A stretch of DNA of 64,000 nucleotides from Diplocarpon mali. Lineage: Eukaryota > Ascomycota > Leotiomycetes > Helotiales > Drepanopezizaceae. The notes beneath the pieces were generated by a model that saw nothing but the letters and a program-made list of their open reading frames with translations, ran no database searches and was not told where the DNA came from. This document shows positions 33,602-45,728 of this stretch, piece by piece. The position numbers and the translations under genes are program-made. Position 1 is the stretch's first letter; each line of letters opens with the position of its first letter. The stretch spans positions 55,582 through 119,581 of the forward strand of contig JAENRP010000064.1 in assembly GCA_024741835.1 (NCBI GenBank), written 5' to 3'.

Positions 33602-35889
33602 ATGGCCCCCGCAGCCGCAACCGCGTCGGCGAAAACTATTCAGCAAAATCGCCTTTGCCCGAAGAGCGTCGTACCTGTCATTCCGCTGCCCTACATTCAG
33701 AAGCGCCAGCAACAAGATGCAGCTCGTGCCAAAGCCAGAGAGGAGGCTGCTGCACCTCCGTCTGTGGTCGAGGCACCGCGCTCTCTAACACCGTCCGCCA
33801 ACGAAACCGCCCCATCTATTACCAATGGTACATCCGACGGCCAGGTTTCTGAGAAGGCAGACGAGGCTCCTGAGCCAGCTTCGCCATCGGTAGCCTCTGC
33901 GCGCTCTCCACCGCAGCAGCAGGAACATCATACTGTCACTAAAATTCCGGAGGAGTCACAGCTTACAGATCAGGTGGAGATATCTGGTGAGTAACCACGA
34001 AGCGGGATGCAGTCCCTGATTTGGCCCAGCTAATATTTGACGTAGAGGCACAAGAAGCGCCCAAGTCAGCTCCGTCCGAAGGCCAATCCTCTACTTCTCG
34101 TTCGGCTTACCACATGCCTCCAGCCTTCGTTCCTGCTACCCAAAGCCAAACCAACGGTGGCTATCCGGCTTCCTACAATAACGCGTTCGATGGTCGTCAT
34201 CAAGCGCATCATATGTACCCCAGTGTCGGAAACGTCATGTTTGGTGGCTTTTCTGAGTCGGCCAGGACTTCTCCAGCTCCTGCGCCGTTCAATCCACCAC
34301 GGTATGCCCCCATGGTTCCCGCCGTTGAGGATGGATACCGGGCTCAGTATCACCCTAATGGTGGCCATGTCCATAACATTTCTAGAGGCTATCCTCCAAA
34401 TGGGACACCATCAGCTCCCCCAGGATTCTATCCACATAATGATACCTTTGGAGCTGGTGCGGACGTCCATTCTCGTAGATCGGGTCCATGGAATCATCAA
34501 GACAATCACTCTCCCTCAGCAAACTCTACGGGTGACCAGCAATTCACAAACCAGGACCCTTCGACTCCTCACAGCTTCCACGGATCTCAATCTTCGGTTG
34601 CAAATGATCAAGGAGGTGGCCCTGCTCTCTATAGCCAATATCATACAGCAGTCATCTCCAACGGTAGCAATGGTCACGTTGAAGACGTCCGCCTTATGCG
34701 CCCTCCACTACAGAAACCATCAGTGAATGCTTATGGAGATCTTTATCCCTACGTGGCTAATACCGTGCAAAGTGGTCCGCCTCCTGATCAAGTCGAAACT
34801 TTATTCTACCTCCAAAATCAGTTTGGTAGATCTGGATATGCAGATTATACCATTGAGCTCCGCTATGCCGACGACCGTGCCCAGCCACTCCTAATTCCTG
34901 GACACAGCGTCCTGCTTGCTCAGAGTAAGAAACTCAGCGATCTCATGGCAGCCAGTGGCCGAGAAAGTGAACAAGGTAGCCCGACAATGCGATCGCTCTT
35001 GATCGAGTGCGATGACCGCTTCGTGCGCTCAGATGCATTCTGGTTGGCCGCTCACCGACTCTACGGAGCACCACTGTTGGAGCATGGTCCTAGTGGCATC
35101 TGGTCTCAATCTCCGTTCAACCTACCCACTGATAACTTTGAATTCGCCCTCGGCTACGCGGCTGCTGGCAACATCCTGCTCCTTCATGGGGTCCGCGATC
35201 GGGGAATACATCTTGCAGCTCAGTATCTTACCTGGAACCACGTCGAGATGGCTTTCGATTTCGCGTTGGAGGGCGGTCTTACACGGGGCTGGACTGCTGG
35301 ACCCTCTCCACCCTTTGATGAGCACATCTACAGCACTTACGGACCAGACGCTGACAAGCTCATTCTCCACACCCTACAGTTCATTGTTTCAAATTTCCCT
35401 GCTTCCTTCGTTCTAGACACAACTGTCGGAGAGCCAACACACCATCGCCGTCTCCCCGTAACTCCTCAAGCGTGCCTAAACTCTCGCCTTAGCTCAATCA
35501 AGTTTGGAGACCATCCCTCCGAAGATAATTCTCGCTCTGCTTCCGATGACCCTATCACTGCCACGCTCTCTAGGGTCTTGATAAACCTCCCGTATGACCT
35601 ACTGAAGTTTATTCTCGAGTCTCCAAATCTTGGCAACGTTCAAGGTTGGGCCACCACTAGTCTTCGACAAAATGTTATGAATGCTGTTGTCGAAGAGCGT
35701 GAGAAGCGCAGAATCAGGGCCCTCGAATCGCCACACATCTCAAATGAGCAACGCAAGGCCAACGGGAAGGAGTGGGAAGTCGTGGGCTGGATGGAGAAGG
35801 TCGAGTATCTTTCTAAGATACCTGGCAATGACCTCGCTCCCACTATCACCAAAAGCTGGGTCGATTTTACTCTGCTCGATCAAGACTAG
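33602..35889 (+). CDS. Fungal protein with BTB/POZ-like domain, function unknown
   Basis: Two exons, 33602-33986 and 34046-35889 (59-nt intron, donor GTGAGT, acceptor CGTAG), 742 aa. Residues 1-370 are low-complexity: Ala/Pro/Gln-rich, then Tyr/Pro/Gly/Asn-rich with many YPPNG- and HMYP-like words, similar to RNA-granule-type disordered regions. At about 378-480 there is a folded segment with BTB-like order: YADYTIELRY, then IPGHSVLLAQSKKLSDLM, then a short helix and LLIECDD. Helical C-terminal repeats continue to the end (HVEMAFDFALEGGL, ILHTLQFIVSNFPASF). The start MAPAAATASAKTIQQN follows ACC, a good context. The BTB assignment is by eye from the strand-helix order and the conserved GHSVLLAQS-type motif. 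A role as an adaptor is possible but not shown. Confidence 0.75.
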
Positions 35890-36743
35890 AGAGACTGGAT
35901 CGGCAAAATGAATATAACGACTTGAGCGAGGCTTTTTACAAATACTTGATTGTGGGTGTTTTGGCGTTGTATGGGGTCAATCATGAACGAGTGTTTTCCG
36001 ACCAAAACTCAAGCAGAGGAATTCTTTGCATACAAAATCGGGGCTTGAGCTGGTGGTCTGGGTTATGGATGCGCAATCTGATATTTCTTTCTTCCTCTTG
36101 CTACAATACCAATGGGTACTTGTTTGCATTGCTTGTGGTCAAACCTTTCGACATGCGGGATGGATGGAGTCGGAGATGTGGATAATTGCAGAAGACGATG
36201 GCATACAATTCCCTGGCCAGAAAGGGATAATACTTCCTTGTAATAAGCACAGTCATTGCTAGGCAGTAGGAGCTATGGAATACTCTGCAAGGTTTAAAAC
36301 CGAGTCCTAAATCTACACCATGGTGAGATTCTCTGCTAATGAACATTTAAATTACATGTCACTGGTTATATGTACAGTTGGAATCAATGAGATGCAGTTA
36401 TCTTGTCTGAATTCAACCATTAAGGACCTTTGAGCTGCGCCCTGTCCTGCAGTCTCTTCTCCATCCTGTCGTCCTGCAAGCTCCGCAAGGTTTTCCTTGG
36501 TAGAAAACAACATTTGGGTGCCTCGTTTCTTTCTTCCGCTCAAGTGAACACTATCCGCATGTGCTCCTGTGCGGTTGGGGGGGTGAGTGGTGGGGATCTT
36601 GATCACCCGCTTGGAAACTTCCCGGTATTCTGGATCCCAAGATTCCCATGGTACCAGCACTTCCCGCCCCAAGTCTCGCCTCGCGGGATATTATGGGGTA
36701 GCACAAGCGGAGGCCAGAAGAGCGCGGCGGGCAGGTTCGTCGA
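35890..36743. other. Intergenic region; 3' flank of the BTB-like gene
   Basis: About 850 bp. It has no supported gene. The TGA/TAG-bounded frames here are short and mutually overlapping. Confidence 0.55.
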
Positions 36744-37525
36744 TCACCACGCCATGATTGTCTCCCGCTCTTCTCGCTTCCCATCCTTTCCTGCCGGTGC
36801 CCCATGGCACTTGATCGTAGGGATGTGGAAGTCTACCGCCGTCAATTGAACCCTGTTCTCGTCGGGTACGGCCCGGCCCAGCCTTACCCTCTCATTCACT
36901 TGGTCAGTCGTCTTGCTCCTTTTCGTCTCGCGCGCACCCTTCCCTTGAGCGTTGCTAATGCCGTTGCCGCTGCCTCTGGTATTAGACGTGCTTAACTTAG
37001 CGTGTCTCTGCGGCCCAGTGCCATATATCTCGTGCTCCCTACGAACCTCATCCACAACCTCCGAGATACGCCCAGCCAATTGCGTATCCTCCACAGGATG
37101 CGGTGGGCTGGGATAGCCCGACCAATCCTGACGATGTGTCTCTGACCATCCGCCTCGCAAGCTGCTAGCCGGCGCTCTTGCGGACAAAACGCCGTCCCAC
37201 ATTCCGTCCTGCCGAGGACTCGAGGAGAGCTGGTTGATAGCTTCGCGGCGAATAGCAGAGTTTCTACATTTCGAGGCTGTAGCGTGGAGGGGCGGCACGA
37301 TGCCGGTGTCAGAACTGAAGCGGGGGTCGCGGGGAAGCAGGGCGATGTCTTGAGAAGCGACCAGGCGGGCGCAGGTTTTCACTATATATTTGAATTCAGG
37401 GACGAAATCCTCGGACATCAACTTGGACTCGTTTTGGATGAAGGCGAGAATTATCGCGGTGCAATTTTGATTGAGGGAGATGATTAGAGCGGTGGAGTTG
37501 GCGATTGCCCCATTGGATAAGATGG
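36744..37525 (-). pseudogene. C-terminal remnant of a Zn2Cys6 fungal transcription factor
   Basis: The open frame encodes the tail of a fungal-specific C6 regulator: FVPEFKYIVKTCARLVAS, then DTGIVPPLHATASKCRN, then IRREAINQLSSSPRQDGMWD, a helix REHEIYG, and a final VRLGRAVPDENRVQLTAVDF strand. This order is typical of the C-terminal half of such factors. The frame is bounded upstream by TAA, with a possible intron acceptor CACAG at 37530-37526. No methionine precedes residue MSEDF at 37418, and I found no binuclear Cys cluster or middle homology domain in the next 500 bp upstream. It therefore looks truncated. Alternatively a distant 5' exon was missed, but the upstream DNA gives no sign of one. 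Confidence 0.6.
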
Positions 37526-40375
37526 CTGTGTTTACTTAGGGTCGGAATGCTTCGTCAATTCAGAGAGTTGCTTCTTTGGTATGGCGCTTTATTTGGATAT
37601 TGCTGCCGGGTGGTCACCTGCTTAGGGGGCGTAGCATCGCTTAAGAAGGGTTCGGCGGTAGGACTGGAGTGATCGATCTATGAGGGATTCCCGCCTGAAC
37701 AAAATTAGCCTAGGCGTGCTCCATGTCCGCGAATTTGGAAGTTGTCTCGATACGTTGGATGCTGAGACGACGTTTCTCGGGAGCCGAGATTTCAAGACAC
37801 CGAACGAAACAGGTAGGAATTCCACACACGCATCTTTGGGCTGAGGAGATGTTGGTAAACACACTTGGGATTGGGAGGTGCCGGACCTCGTGAGTGTCCC
37901 AAATAAGAGGCGGAATCCCAGACACCATTCCGAAGAAGAGAACTGAGCCGTCCTTCAATGTCATCATTATTCTTATTTGGCGAAAAAGAAGGGGCATGAA
38001 ATTGCTCCTGAGTAGGTTCCTGAAAAGTTCGCCCTGGAAATAGGGGTCATGGGATTCTCAAAAATGAGAGAAGACAGGTCGATATGTATACATACGAGAC
38101 GGACAAAGGATTTAATTAGAATTTCTTCAGTCCTAGGATCATTCAGTAGAATGGGCCTTGAATTTGGACTTCGAAATGCTAGTGGCCGTTTTCAAGTTGG
38201 GGGCGCCGGTGCTATATTAGACCACTTCGCTAGGATTTGATGGTGTACGCGGTACAGTTTTTGGAGGCGTATAACGCGTAGGGGTTCTCTTGCTGGGGGC
38301 TAGAGTACCTGACGAGGGCTGCATGAGGTCGCAATGTTATGATTCTAAGATAACACTGGAATTGGACGACATGCTCTCCCTGCAGTGCATTATCAGTGGT
38401 GAGGGTTCTAGGACCCTCACACTGCACTGCTCTGCCCGCAGGTCGGTATCTCCCATATGTCGAAGCGTGGATTCCGGGCCGGTTGAAGCGGTAACGCTTG
38501 GGGATATAATACTTTTCCTAGGTTTATCCTGAGCATCGTCCTTTCTTCGCTTCTATGGATAGATACACTTGGCCTGTATAAACACATAGATAGAATACGA
38601 GCTTATAGTTGAAAGTTATCCCCGGTGTTGTAGGTGTTCTGACGTGTAACCATTGCAGACACGCTCAAATTTCTGGCAGCGCATGTAGTGTGGTTTCGTC
38701 TCGTCGCATTTGACTCTCTGGGCCTTTGAGCCACCCATCCCCAGAAGACACGACGACCACCGATACAACTCGGCGGAGCAAGTTTCTGTTTGCGAGGGGT
38801 CTCCATAAGCGGGCTATTCAGCCATTGTTAGGTTCCGTAGGATAGGAGAATTCGCCATAGCAGACTTCAAGGTTCGGCAGATGCAGCTCTCAGAATAGCA
38901 TGACCAGCAACATGAACCAGTCAAGGAAAGTGAGTACATTAATATATATGCAAAGTCAAAAAGAGGTGATCGATGTTAGATCGGGCTTGAGACAGGTGGC
39001 CTGGAAATTCTGATAGCTGGATGGGATATGCCGAGCAAGGTCCTGGGAAGTTGATATGTTATGTACATAGCTTGATATGACCGGAGGTAACCCCAAGTAC
39101 CCAAGCTTATACACGTCCGCCGTCAGCATCGAGATGTTTTTCTGTATTCAATGCTTGGAACAAGGCGGACGAACCAGAGAATATCAGGCCAGGCGGTGCA
39201 GTAATCGCGATGCAGGCCGGGATGGGATGATAAACGATAGGAGATGAGGTAAGAAGAGAAGATATGAAATGAGACAGAGCTTCCATGCTCTCTTCGCAAG
39301 ACCCAACCCTTATCATGGAGGAAAGCCAAGAGTAACTATACTGACAACGAATATTTTCGTAAAGTCGTCCCATCTCGTCTTCGCAGGTCTTACCCAACAT
39401 CTACAATACAGTCAATGTCTTGCTTTACTTGAAGTTAGAGAACTGTAAGTCAAGCACGTAGCTAGCTCCTAACAAGCCAACACTACGGTAGGCAAGGTAG
39501 ATGGATGGATAGACCGATGGATAGATAGCAAGAGAGCGAGATTCCAAGCGCCGACCTCTTACATCTCTGAAAGCTGCGCAATGTCCTGGAAACCTCGTGA
39601 ACTCCTTATGGCATGAGTATCGGGGCCGTCGACCTGAGATCTGGTCAGCATCTTTGCACCTGGCGAGGTTTGCCTCAGCTGGAGGAAACGAGTATTCGCG
39701 AGGGGGTTCGAGGAGAACGCGTCTGTCAATATCCCCACCGCCAAACTGCCCCAAGCCTCAAGCCTGACTTCTAGACCTACTGAACCTATCGATTTGACAG
39801 TCCGACAAGCCTGCCAAACACACGTAGGAACTTCGCAGACCCACCTGTGAAAGCCAGATCTCTGTTCTATTAACGTCAATTTTGCCTCGCCAGCCTGGGA
39901 ATGGCGATCGGCCGCGTGGCCCGTCTGTTAAATAAGTACGGAGTACAGTATTACCAAGAACCTTGCAAATGCTCCCGCCATAACACGTGAGTAGAGATCT
40001 GTTACAACGTCTCGAGCTGCGAAAACAATGCAAAAAACACTTGTTGACTGGAGAGCTCCGCAGCACTCATTGATACGGCTAAAAGTCCTCCTAGAAATTC
40101 TCCCAAACAAAGCAGTGCCAGCTGCCTGAAACGCACGAAAAGATTTCGGCACCCACATCCCGATTATAAACAACTGATAAACGAGAAGCTGACGAATCAC
40201 ACGATACTATAAGACTGGGAGTCCCCCCTTCTCGTGCCACCCCTCCTCAGTCACGTCAACAGTTTCCCATTTCCCGTGACTTGGATGTAAAACCCGAAGG
40301 CAAAAGGGCCTTCTTTGTCTGTCTTGGGCAGCTATTGCATTGCCCACTCGGCAAAAGGAGCCTCGTAGCAACAAA
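37526..40375. other. Gene-poor region
   Basis: About 2.8 kb. It holds only short frames. Notable are a hairpin at 38399-38420 and GATG/GATA-type tetranucleotide stretches near 39497-39530. The right end is the promoter and leader of the dioxygenase-like gene. Confidence 0.55.
38399..38420. repeat. Inverted repeat, 8-bp perfect stem
   Basis: GTGAGGGT and ACCCTCAC are separated by a 6-base loop TCTAGG. Outer sequence on both sides (TGCAGTGC and ACTGCACTGC) is also partly complementary, so a longer imperfect hairpin over about 38381-38430 is possible. Function unknown. Confidence 0.7.
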
Positions 40376-41154
40376 ATGGCAGATCCATCGATCTATTGGT
40401 TTGAGTCGCCGTTGAAAGGCTTTGAGAATGCCCCTCCTCTGTCCGATGCGAAGGCCGAGGACGGGAAAAGTGAGTAAACAACCACCACCCGCATACAAAG
40501 CAACGCGTAAACTACAAACAAGGCTAACCGCACTCTAGGCTTCAAGAATACTCAAACAGGTATCCTGAGTAAGAGCTATGAGCGCTTCACCGAACCACTG
40601 GACAACGGCATTCGCGGGGGCTTGTGAGTCCGCTCAGTCCATTCTTCCCACAACCTTCCCGGGACAGGAGTCTCAATTGATGCGTTTGGTAGCGATATCC
40701 ACATCTACTACTTCCAAGCCAACCCAACTCAATTGAAATTCGCAAGAGAGCTCTGGACAAGGATTCGTCTCGAGTGTCCGGTCCCCTCTCTCTGTCTAAC
40801 ATCCAAGCCCCAGCTGACGCGCAGCCAGTCCCCGAATTGCGAATCTACAGGTTCTGGGACCGGCCTGTCGGCCCTCACCCCATAGCGATGTTCGAGGTGA
40901 ATCTGTTCACGCCCGCACAGTTCGGGGCTTTCATCCCGTGGCTGGTCATCAACCGCGGTCCGTTGAGTGCCTTGGTCCACCCGAATACCGTCAATGAGAA
41001 CGGAGAGCACTTGGAAGCGTATAGGGACCATACGCAACGCGCGACGTGGCTGGGACAGCCGGTGGTGCTCGATTTGAGCTCGTTTAGAGAGAGTGAGAAG
41101 AGGCTGGATGGGCAGCGGAAGGTTGGTCTGGGAGGCGAAGGAGAGGTTTCATGA
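40376..41154 (+). CDS. DOPA 4,5-dioxygenase-like (extradiol ring-cleavage) protein
   Basis: Four exons: 40376-40469, 40539-40623, 40693-40775, 40829-41154; 588 nt, 195 aa. The DOPA-dioxygenase family cleaves the aromatic ring of L-DOPA or similar catechols using Fe(II); fungal relatives have mostly unknown substrates. The signature order is present: FDIHIYYFQAN, then RELWTRIRLEFPELRIYRFW, then VGPHPIAMFEVNLFTPAQFG, WLVINRGPLSALVHPNT and RDHTQRATWLG. These conserved His (HIH, GPHP, VHPN, RDH) are the likely metal/substrate residues. The third intron (40776-40828) has a poor donor, GTCCGG, but is required: it moves the frame and gives LEFPELRIY exactly as in the family. The N-terminus (MADPSIYWFESPLKGFENAP) also looks conserved. 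Convergent with CK2 beta. Confidence 0.85.
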
Positions 41155-41627
41155 GTTGAAATTGAAGCAATCGTGCGAAAGGCAGATCTGGAGAGATTCC
41201 TCGGATCGATCGTTCCAAGGTTTCATAATTTTGTAGAACTAGGGAAATACAAGCACTGAATTCTGAAGAGCCTCCCACAATGTTCGCAGAGACATCTTGC
41301 ATATAAATAGGTGCTTTATTAGGTTCGAATAGTCTGCTCAGTTTCGCCCTGAGACACTAAAGACCAGTAAAAAATGGCTTTCGTGCTCGGAACGGTATGA
41401 TACATCATCGGTGGCATATCACATTTCAACCGCTTTAAGAGACGCCGCAACATCCCCACCCAACGTGAGGGAGCAACTTTATACCTGAGTCGTGTAAACA
41501 ATCATATGCAATCGCTGTCAACAATCAACATACAGACATCCATCGGATCTAACCACCCGCTCAAAATTTCGAAACCCGTTCCCAGCGGACGCCTGCAATG
41601 ATGTCAAAGGTCTAATGGCTCCATTCC
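41155..41627. other. Convergent 3' flanks
   Basis: 470 bp between the stop codons of the dioxygenase-like gene and CK2 beta. Only 3' UTR and terminator sequence is expected; no gene is seen. Confidence 0.6.
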
Positions 41628-42688
41628 TCAATCGAAGGCAGGCACGTTAGCTTCGACATCCATAGGACTTCCGCCACCATTTGCACGTCGAGTTCTTCGT
41701 GGTTGACGGAGTCGATTTGGTGCGCCGTTAGTACTCTCCTCGCTGTCATCTGGATGATCAGCATGGAAAATCGCGGCCTCATCTAGCTCTGTGATATCGG
41801 AAGGTCGATTCCTCAGCCAACCCATTCTTGGACCGCTGCGAGCACGCTCTGAAACTTTAAACCCGTATATTTTTGGTTCGTACATGTTGCCTTGGCCAAG
41901 ACCGGGTGCCAGGTTGGACGCATTCATGCCGTTGATCTTCTCCTTGTCCTCTCCATCAGCGGCTTGTAACGTACGGTTACTTTGAGATCCGGTAATAGTC
42001 TCAGCCCCTTTTTTGGTGATGTCGTAGTCTGGGAAGGTCATGAGGAATAGAGAGCCGAAAGTTCGGCCGAAGAAAGCGCCATCAACGGTCTGGAATCGAG
42101 AATTCGGGGGTACATATACATCCAAGCATGAGGGGCAGAACAGCTTAACAGTATCTTCTCCCGGGACATCAGACAGTCCTATGGGCAGTGTACGGGTTCC
42201 TCCACAGTGAGTACGAGGGCAAATACCGAAGTGTGTGAGCTCGTACTTTTCGGACATTTGTTGGATACCAGCACGGGAGCAGATGAACCGTTGATGGATC
42301 AGACCGTAGAGCATCTCGGCAGAAGACTCGATGATAGAGAGGTCGGAAGCCATCCGGTGGTGTCTGCGATCTGCGGCTGCTCTGCGATTCGAGCGCTCCT
42401 CGCCTTCGACTGAGTCGTCTCCCTCCTCTTCCTCTTCGTCATCATCATCTTCGTCCTCTTCTGGCTCAACGTCTAAAATCATCTAGAGCCGCATTAGCGT
42501 GGTCATAACCGCTGGTCCACAAGAATTACCTCTAGTGCCTCTTTGTACATGGCGACTTGTGTCTGAAGCCCAGTCAGGTTGAAGTCATCCTCGATGAAGT
42601 CCTCTGATATCTCTGCGAAGTATTCGTGACCAAGAAGGGAGCAGAACGACGAGATCCAAGACTCTGGCGTGCCTGATGAGGAGGACAT
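41628..42688 (-). CDS. CKB1: Casein kinase II regulatory subunit beta
   Basis: Two exons, 42688-42530 and 42482-41628 (47-nt intron), 337 aa. The beta dimer is the scaffold of the CK2 holoenzyme. The N-terminus MSSSSGTPESWISSFCSLLG includes the family's autophosphorylation-type Ser cluster and first helix. A very acidic insert (DVEPEEDEDDDDEEEEEG) at about 57-75 splits the helical domain, as in other filamentous fungi. The zinc ribbon is CPRTHC (about 140) with CPSC about 40 residues later, followed by GAFFGRTFGSLFLMTFPD, the alpha-binding/dimer strand. An Arg-rich basic tail (LRQPRRTRRANGG) follows. The frame remains open for about 95 codons upstream of the ATG but has no other Met, so it is treated as leader. 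Confidence 0.95.
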
Positions 42689-43578
42689 CTTGACGTGGTA
42701 TTTGAGAAATCGGGGGCGCTTGAGGCTTGGGACTTTGAGCTTTACACGCGTGCACTGTGTATGGGGGTTAGTATCCTCGACGAAGCGCCGTAAGGTTCTC
42801 TTTCCCTGTTCAATACCAGCAATAAGGAATTCGAGTTCACCAGGTATGCCTGCGAAAATGGTTGGGCCTGCGATAGTGTTTTCAAGGGCAGGTGAAGAGA
42901 TGGTGAGCCCAGCAGTATATGTCGCTTGTTTAAATAGCGTGGAATCGAGTGCTTCTTCTAGAGCGCCCACTGCCACAGCCTATGTGTTCCTGGCAGTTCC
43001 AGCCTTATTTTCGTACGTGACAGGTCCCAGGCGCAAAGGGAGGGGCACAAATCTTTGGTTGATTAAGATCTTTTCTGCGAAGCCTTCTTACTATGAGAAT
43101 CGGGTTTCCTGGGTTTGAATGTGGTCAAATCTATGGCTGGCAGTTGTGAGAGTGTCGCCTTCCTGCTGGGTTGTAATGTGAATTGAGAGCAAGTCGGTAT
43201 CAGTGAGGGGGATGGCGATAGAGTTGTAAGAATCCTTTTGCTGAAGACCCTTTGGCCGAGGACCCCTCTATCTGCTAGCACAGGAAGCCATTGCTTTGGA
43301 GCAAAGCTCAGACGAATGTACAATCTCCGATGAAAGACCGATTAGTTACTAAGCGAACAAGATAATTCAATATACACGTGATTTAAGAAGGCCCTGGCGT
43401 CGTTTTCTCAGGACTTCTCATGTTTCCACCAATATAACTTTTAACATGGTCTGAATAATTGAATAGATAGACCTTAACCCTATACTTGTTAATTGAAGAC
43501 TTTGTAAATATTACTGCCTCACTTTCGCTCTATAGCTCCTTTCAATTTCTGATCTTGAAAAGATTGTTCATACAATTG
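42689..43578. other. CK2 beta leader/promoter and monooxygenase 3' flank
   Basis: 890 bp. Long minus-strand frames exist (to 42976, and 43063-43323), but neither has an ATG and neither shows a family motif. A possible leader intron (GTACGA..CACATAG, about 43016-42980) cannot be tested from the DNA. Confidence 0.5.
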
Positions 43579-45728
43579 TCAGACCTTACTCCCCATGAGT
43601 TGCAGTAAGCCAGCGCCGCTATATAACAGCCTCCTTAGAGCTGCTCTCAGATATGTCTTGGTGTTCAACCCCAGAGCCTTCTTCTTTTGCTGGTTAACGC
43701 CAAAAATGATAGCTAATAACGCTAAAACTCTTATAGCAGTGAAGACTGATTTTTTGAGCATTCCTTTGCGTGTGTATTTTATTTCCCAGTCAGAATATGT
43801 TGGAAACATGCACTTGAGAGTAAACCAAATTTGTGTATACCTAGTATCCTCATTCAGCGTTGTGAGAAAAGGAAGTATCGAAAGACTCACGGGTAGACAG
43901 TACTGTTCCAGCCCCTTTCATCTTTGTACCAACTGCCACATCCCCCAGTGCTCCAAACACGTTTCTTCAGTGAGCTCTGAATGTCCTTTGCCCATTCAAG
44001 CTCTGCATCTTTCTTTATCTCCACAATAGAAACGTCCCCTTTTAAGATTGGCCTGATAAACTTCAGGCTCATATTGACCATATTCTCAGATGCCAAGATG
44101 ACAGAAGAGTGACCTGTTGCTGTATTTGGGCCCTTCAAAATACTCAAAATAGGATCCAAAATGATTTAGAGTCGGAAATATGTAGAAGAATATGGGGAAG
44201 CTTACGAAAATAGTAAAGAGGTTTGGAAAACCATCCATGGCTGTCCCCATGTACATCTGGGCTCCGCCTCTCTCATCGAAAACATCCTGAAGCTTCTTTC
44301 CGTCGCGGCCAGTAATATCAAGGGGATGCAGCCACTTAGTTGTTTCGAATCCGTTGGCGAGGATGATGATATCAGCAGGAAGAGTTACCTCATGTGTTGG
44401 GGCAGTGCTATCAACATCTGTACTGGGATAATTACGTCCTGGACCTAGTACTACTGTCTTGTTCTTAATGCTGTTCAGTGGGAGTGTTGTCAAGTCAATA
44501 GCCGGGTCGTTCAGCCCTGGAAACCAGGATCCATCAAATATACGACGCTTACAGCCCACTCCATAGTCTGGAGTCAAGATCTCATGGTACTTCTCAGGGA
44601 CACTTTTCTTCATGTGTGATAGGAGTTGAACTTCGAGTTTCTTCCTTTCCTTTTCGTGGTATTCTTCGGATCCAAACAACCTCCAATCGTATTCAGCGCC
44701 AGCCGCGACTATGAAACGCAACGTCTTGTTAAAGCCGGGAACCCAAGTATTGAGCAGAGGTGACCACTTCTCCCAAATTTTGTTTCCGCCCGGTGGCATA
44801 GGCCTTGGAACTACCCAGGGGGGTGAACGCATTAGTTGGGTGACTGACTTTGCACCGTAATCCTTTGTCAGACGAGGGACGAATTGCGCAGCGCTACATC
44901 CTGTGCCAACCACGATGATATCTTTGTCCTTTAAATCGAGGTCGTACCTCCACCGAGCAGAATGAAATATCTGGCCTTGAAACTTCTCGTCCCCTGGTAT
45001 ATTCTCCGGCCACGCCTTCGGCTCTACAAGTCCACCCACGCTGCTCACCAGGACCTTGCATCGGATCTTCTCCTGAGAAACATAGACGGATTCTCTGCCG
45101 AACTGTCTGATCTTTGCTGCTCGGTCGTGCTCTGATAGATCGCCAACTGCGGTAACCAGATGCTGTAATGTAATCTCCCAGATATTTTCCATTTCGAGCC
45201 ACTGACATTCTCGAACGTCCGTATTAAGCTGGATCTTGTCAACAATCTGATATTTCTCACAGACTCTCTGCAAGTACTCGACAATCTCTGGACCTTCGGG
45301 AAAGAAAGTTGTCCATTTAGGATTTGGACAGAATGAGAATGAGTAGAACACTGCTGGACTAAAATAGTCCTGACGTCAATGAGGTTCTCAAATGCAGTAG
45401 TAGCATAGGACGTACATATCACAGGCCACGCCTGGGTATCTATTGATCCACCAAGTACCCCCAATTCCACTCTGTCTATCAAAGATCCGAAATTGGTCAC
45501 ACCCAAGTACTTCTTTCAACCTGCAACCCATAGCAATGCCAGACTCTCCGGCACCGATGATGGCAACTGGGTAGTACGTGTAGGAATTTGCATCGTAACC
45601 ATTGTCCTTGCGTATGGAGCTCCCATAAAGCTACCAGTAGAGCAATGCTTTCAGCATCCCGCTTTGGCAGAGTAGAGGGAGAAGGCTGAACTCACCACAT
45701 CCGGGCGTTGCACGAACAATGAGGCCAT
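43579..45728 (-). CDS. Flavin-binding Baeyer-Villiger-type monooxygenase, C-terminal membrane anchor
   Basis: Five exons: 45728-45696, 45630-45416, 45358-44206, 44132-43891, 43840-43579; 1905 nt, 634 aa. Inserts one oxygen next to a carbonyl (or oxidises a soft nucleophile) using FAD, NADPH and O2. Sequence shows the FAD fold VAIIGAGESG at 33-42 with GGTWWINRYPGVACD after it. The Baeyer-Villiger fingerprint FQGQIFHSARW is at about 209-219, and a second dinucleotide fold VVGTGCSAAQ at about 232-241. Late conserved elements are LANGFETTKW and GWNSTVYP. The last 80 residues hold a hydrophobic helix (VFTAIRVLALLAIIFGV) and then a basic stretch, so it is probably anchored to a membrane facing the cytosol. 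The first exon is only 11 codons, so the start is less certain. No polyketide or terpene synthase is nearby. Confidence 0.88.

Noticed and set aside
42689..42976. 95-codon in-frame extension of CK2 beta
   Set aside because: It contains no ATG, and the annotated MSSSSGTPES start is the conserved family N-terminus.
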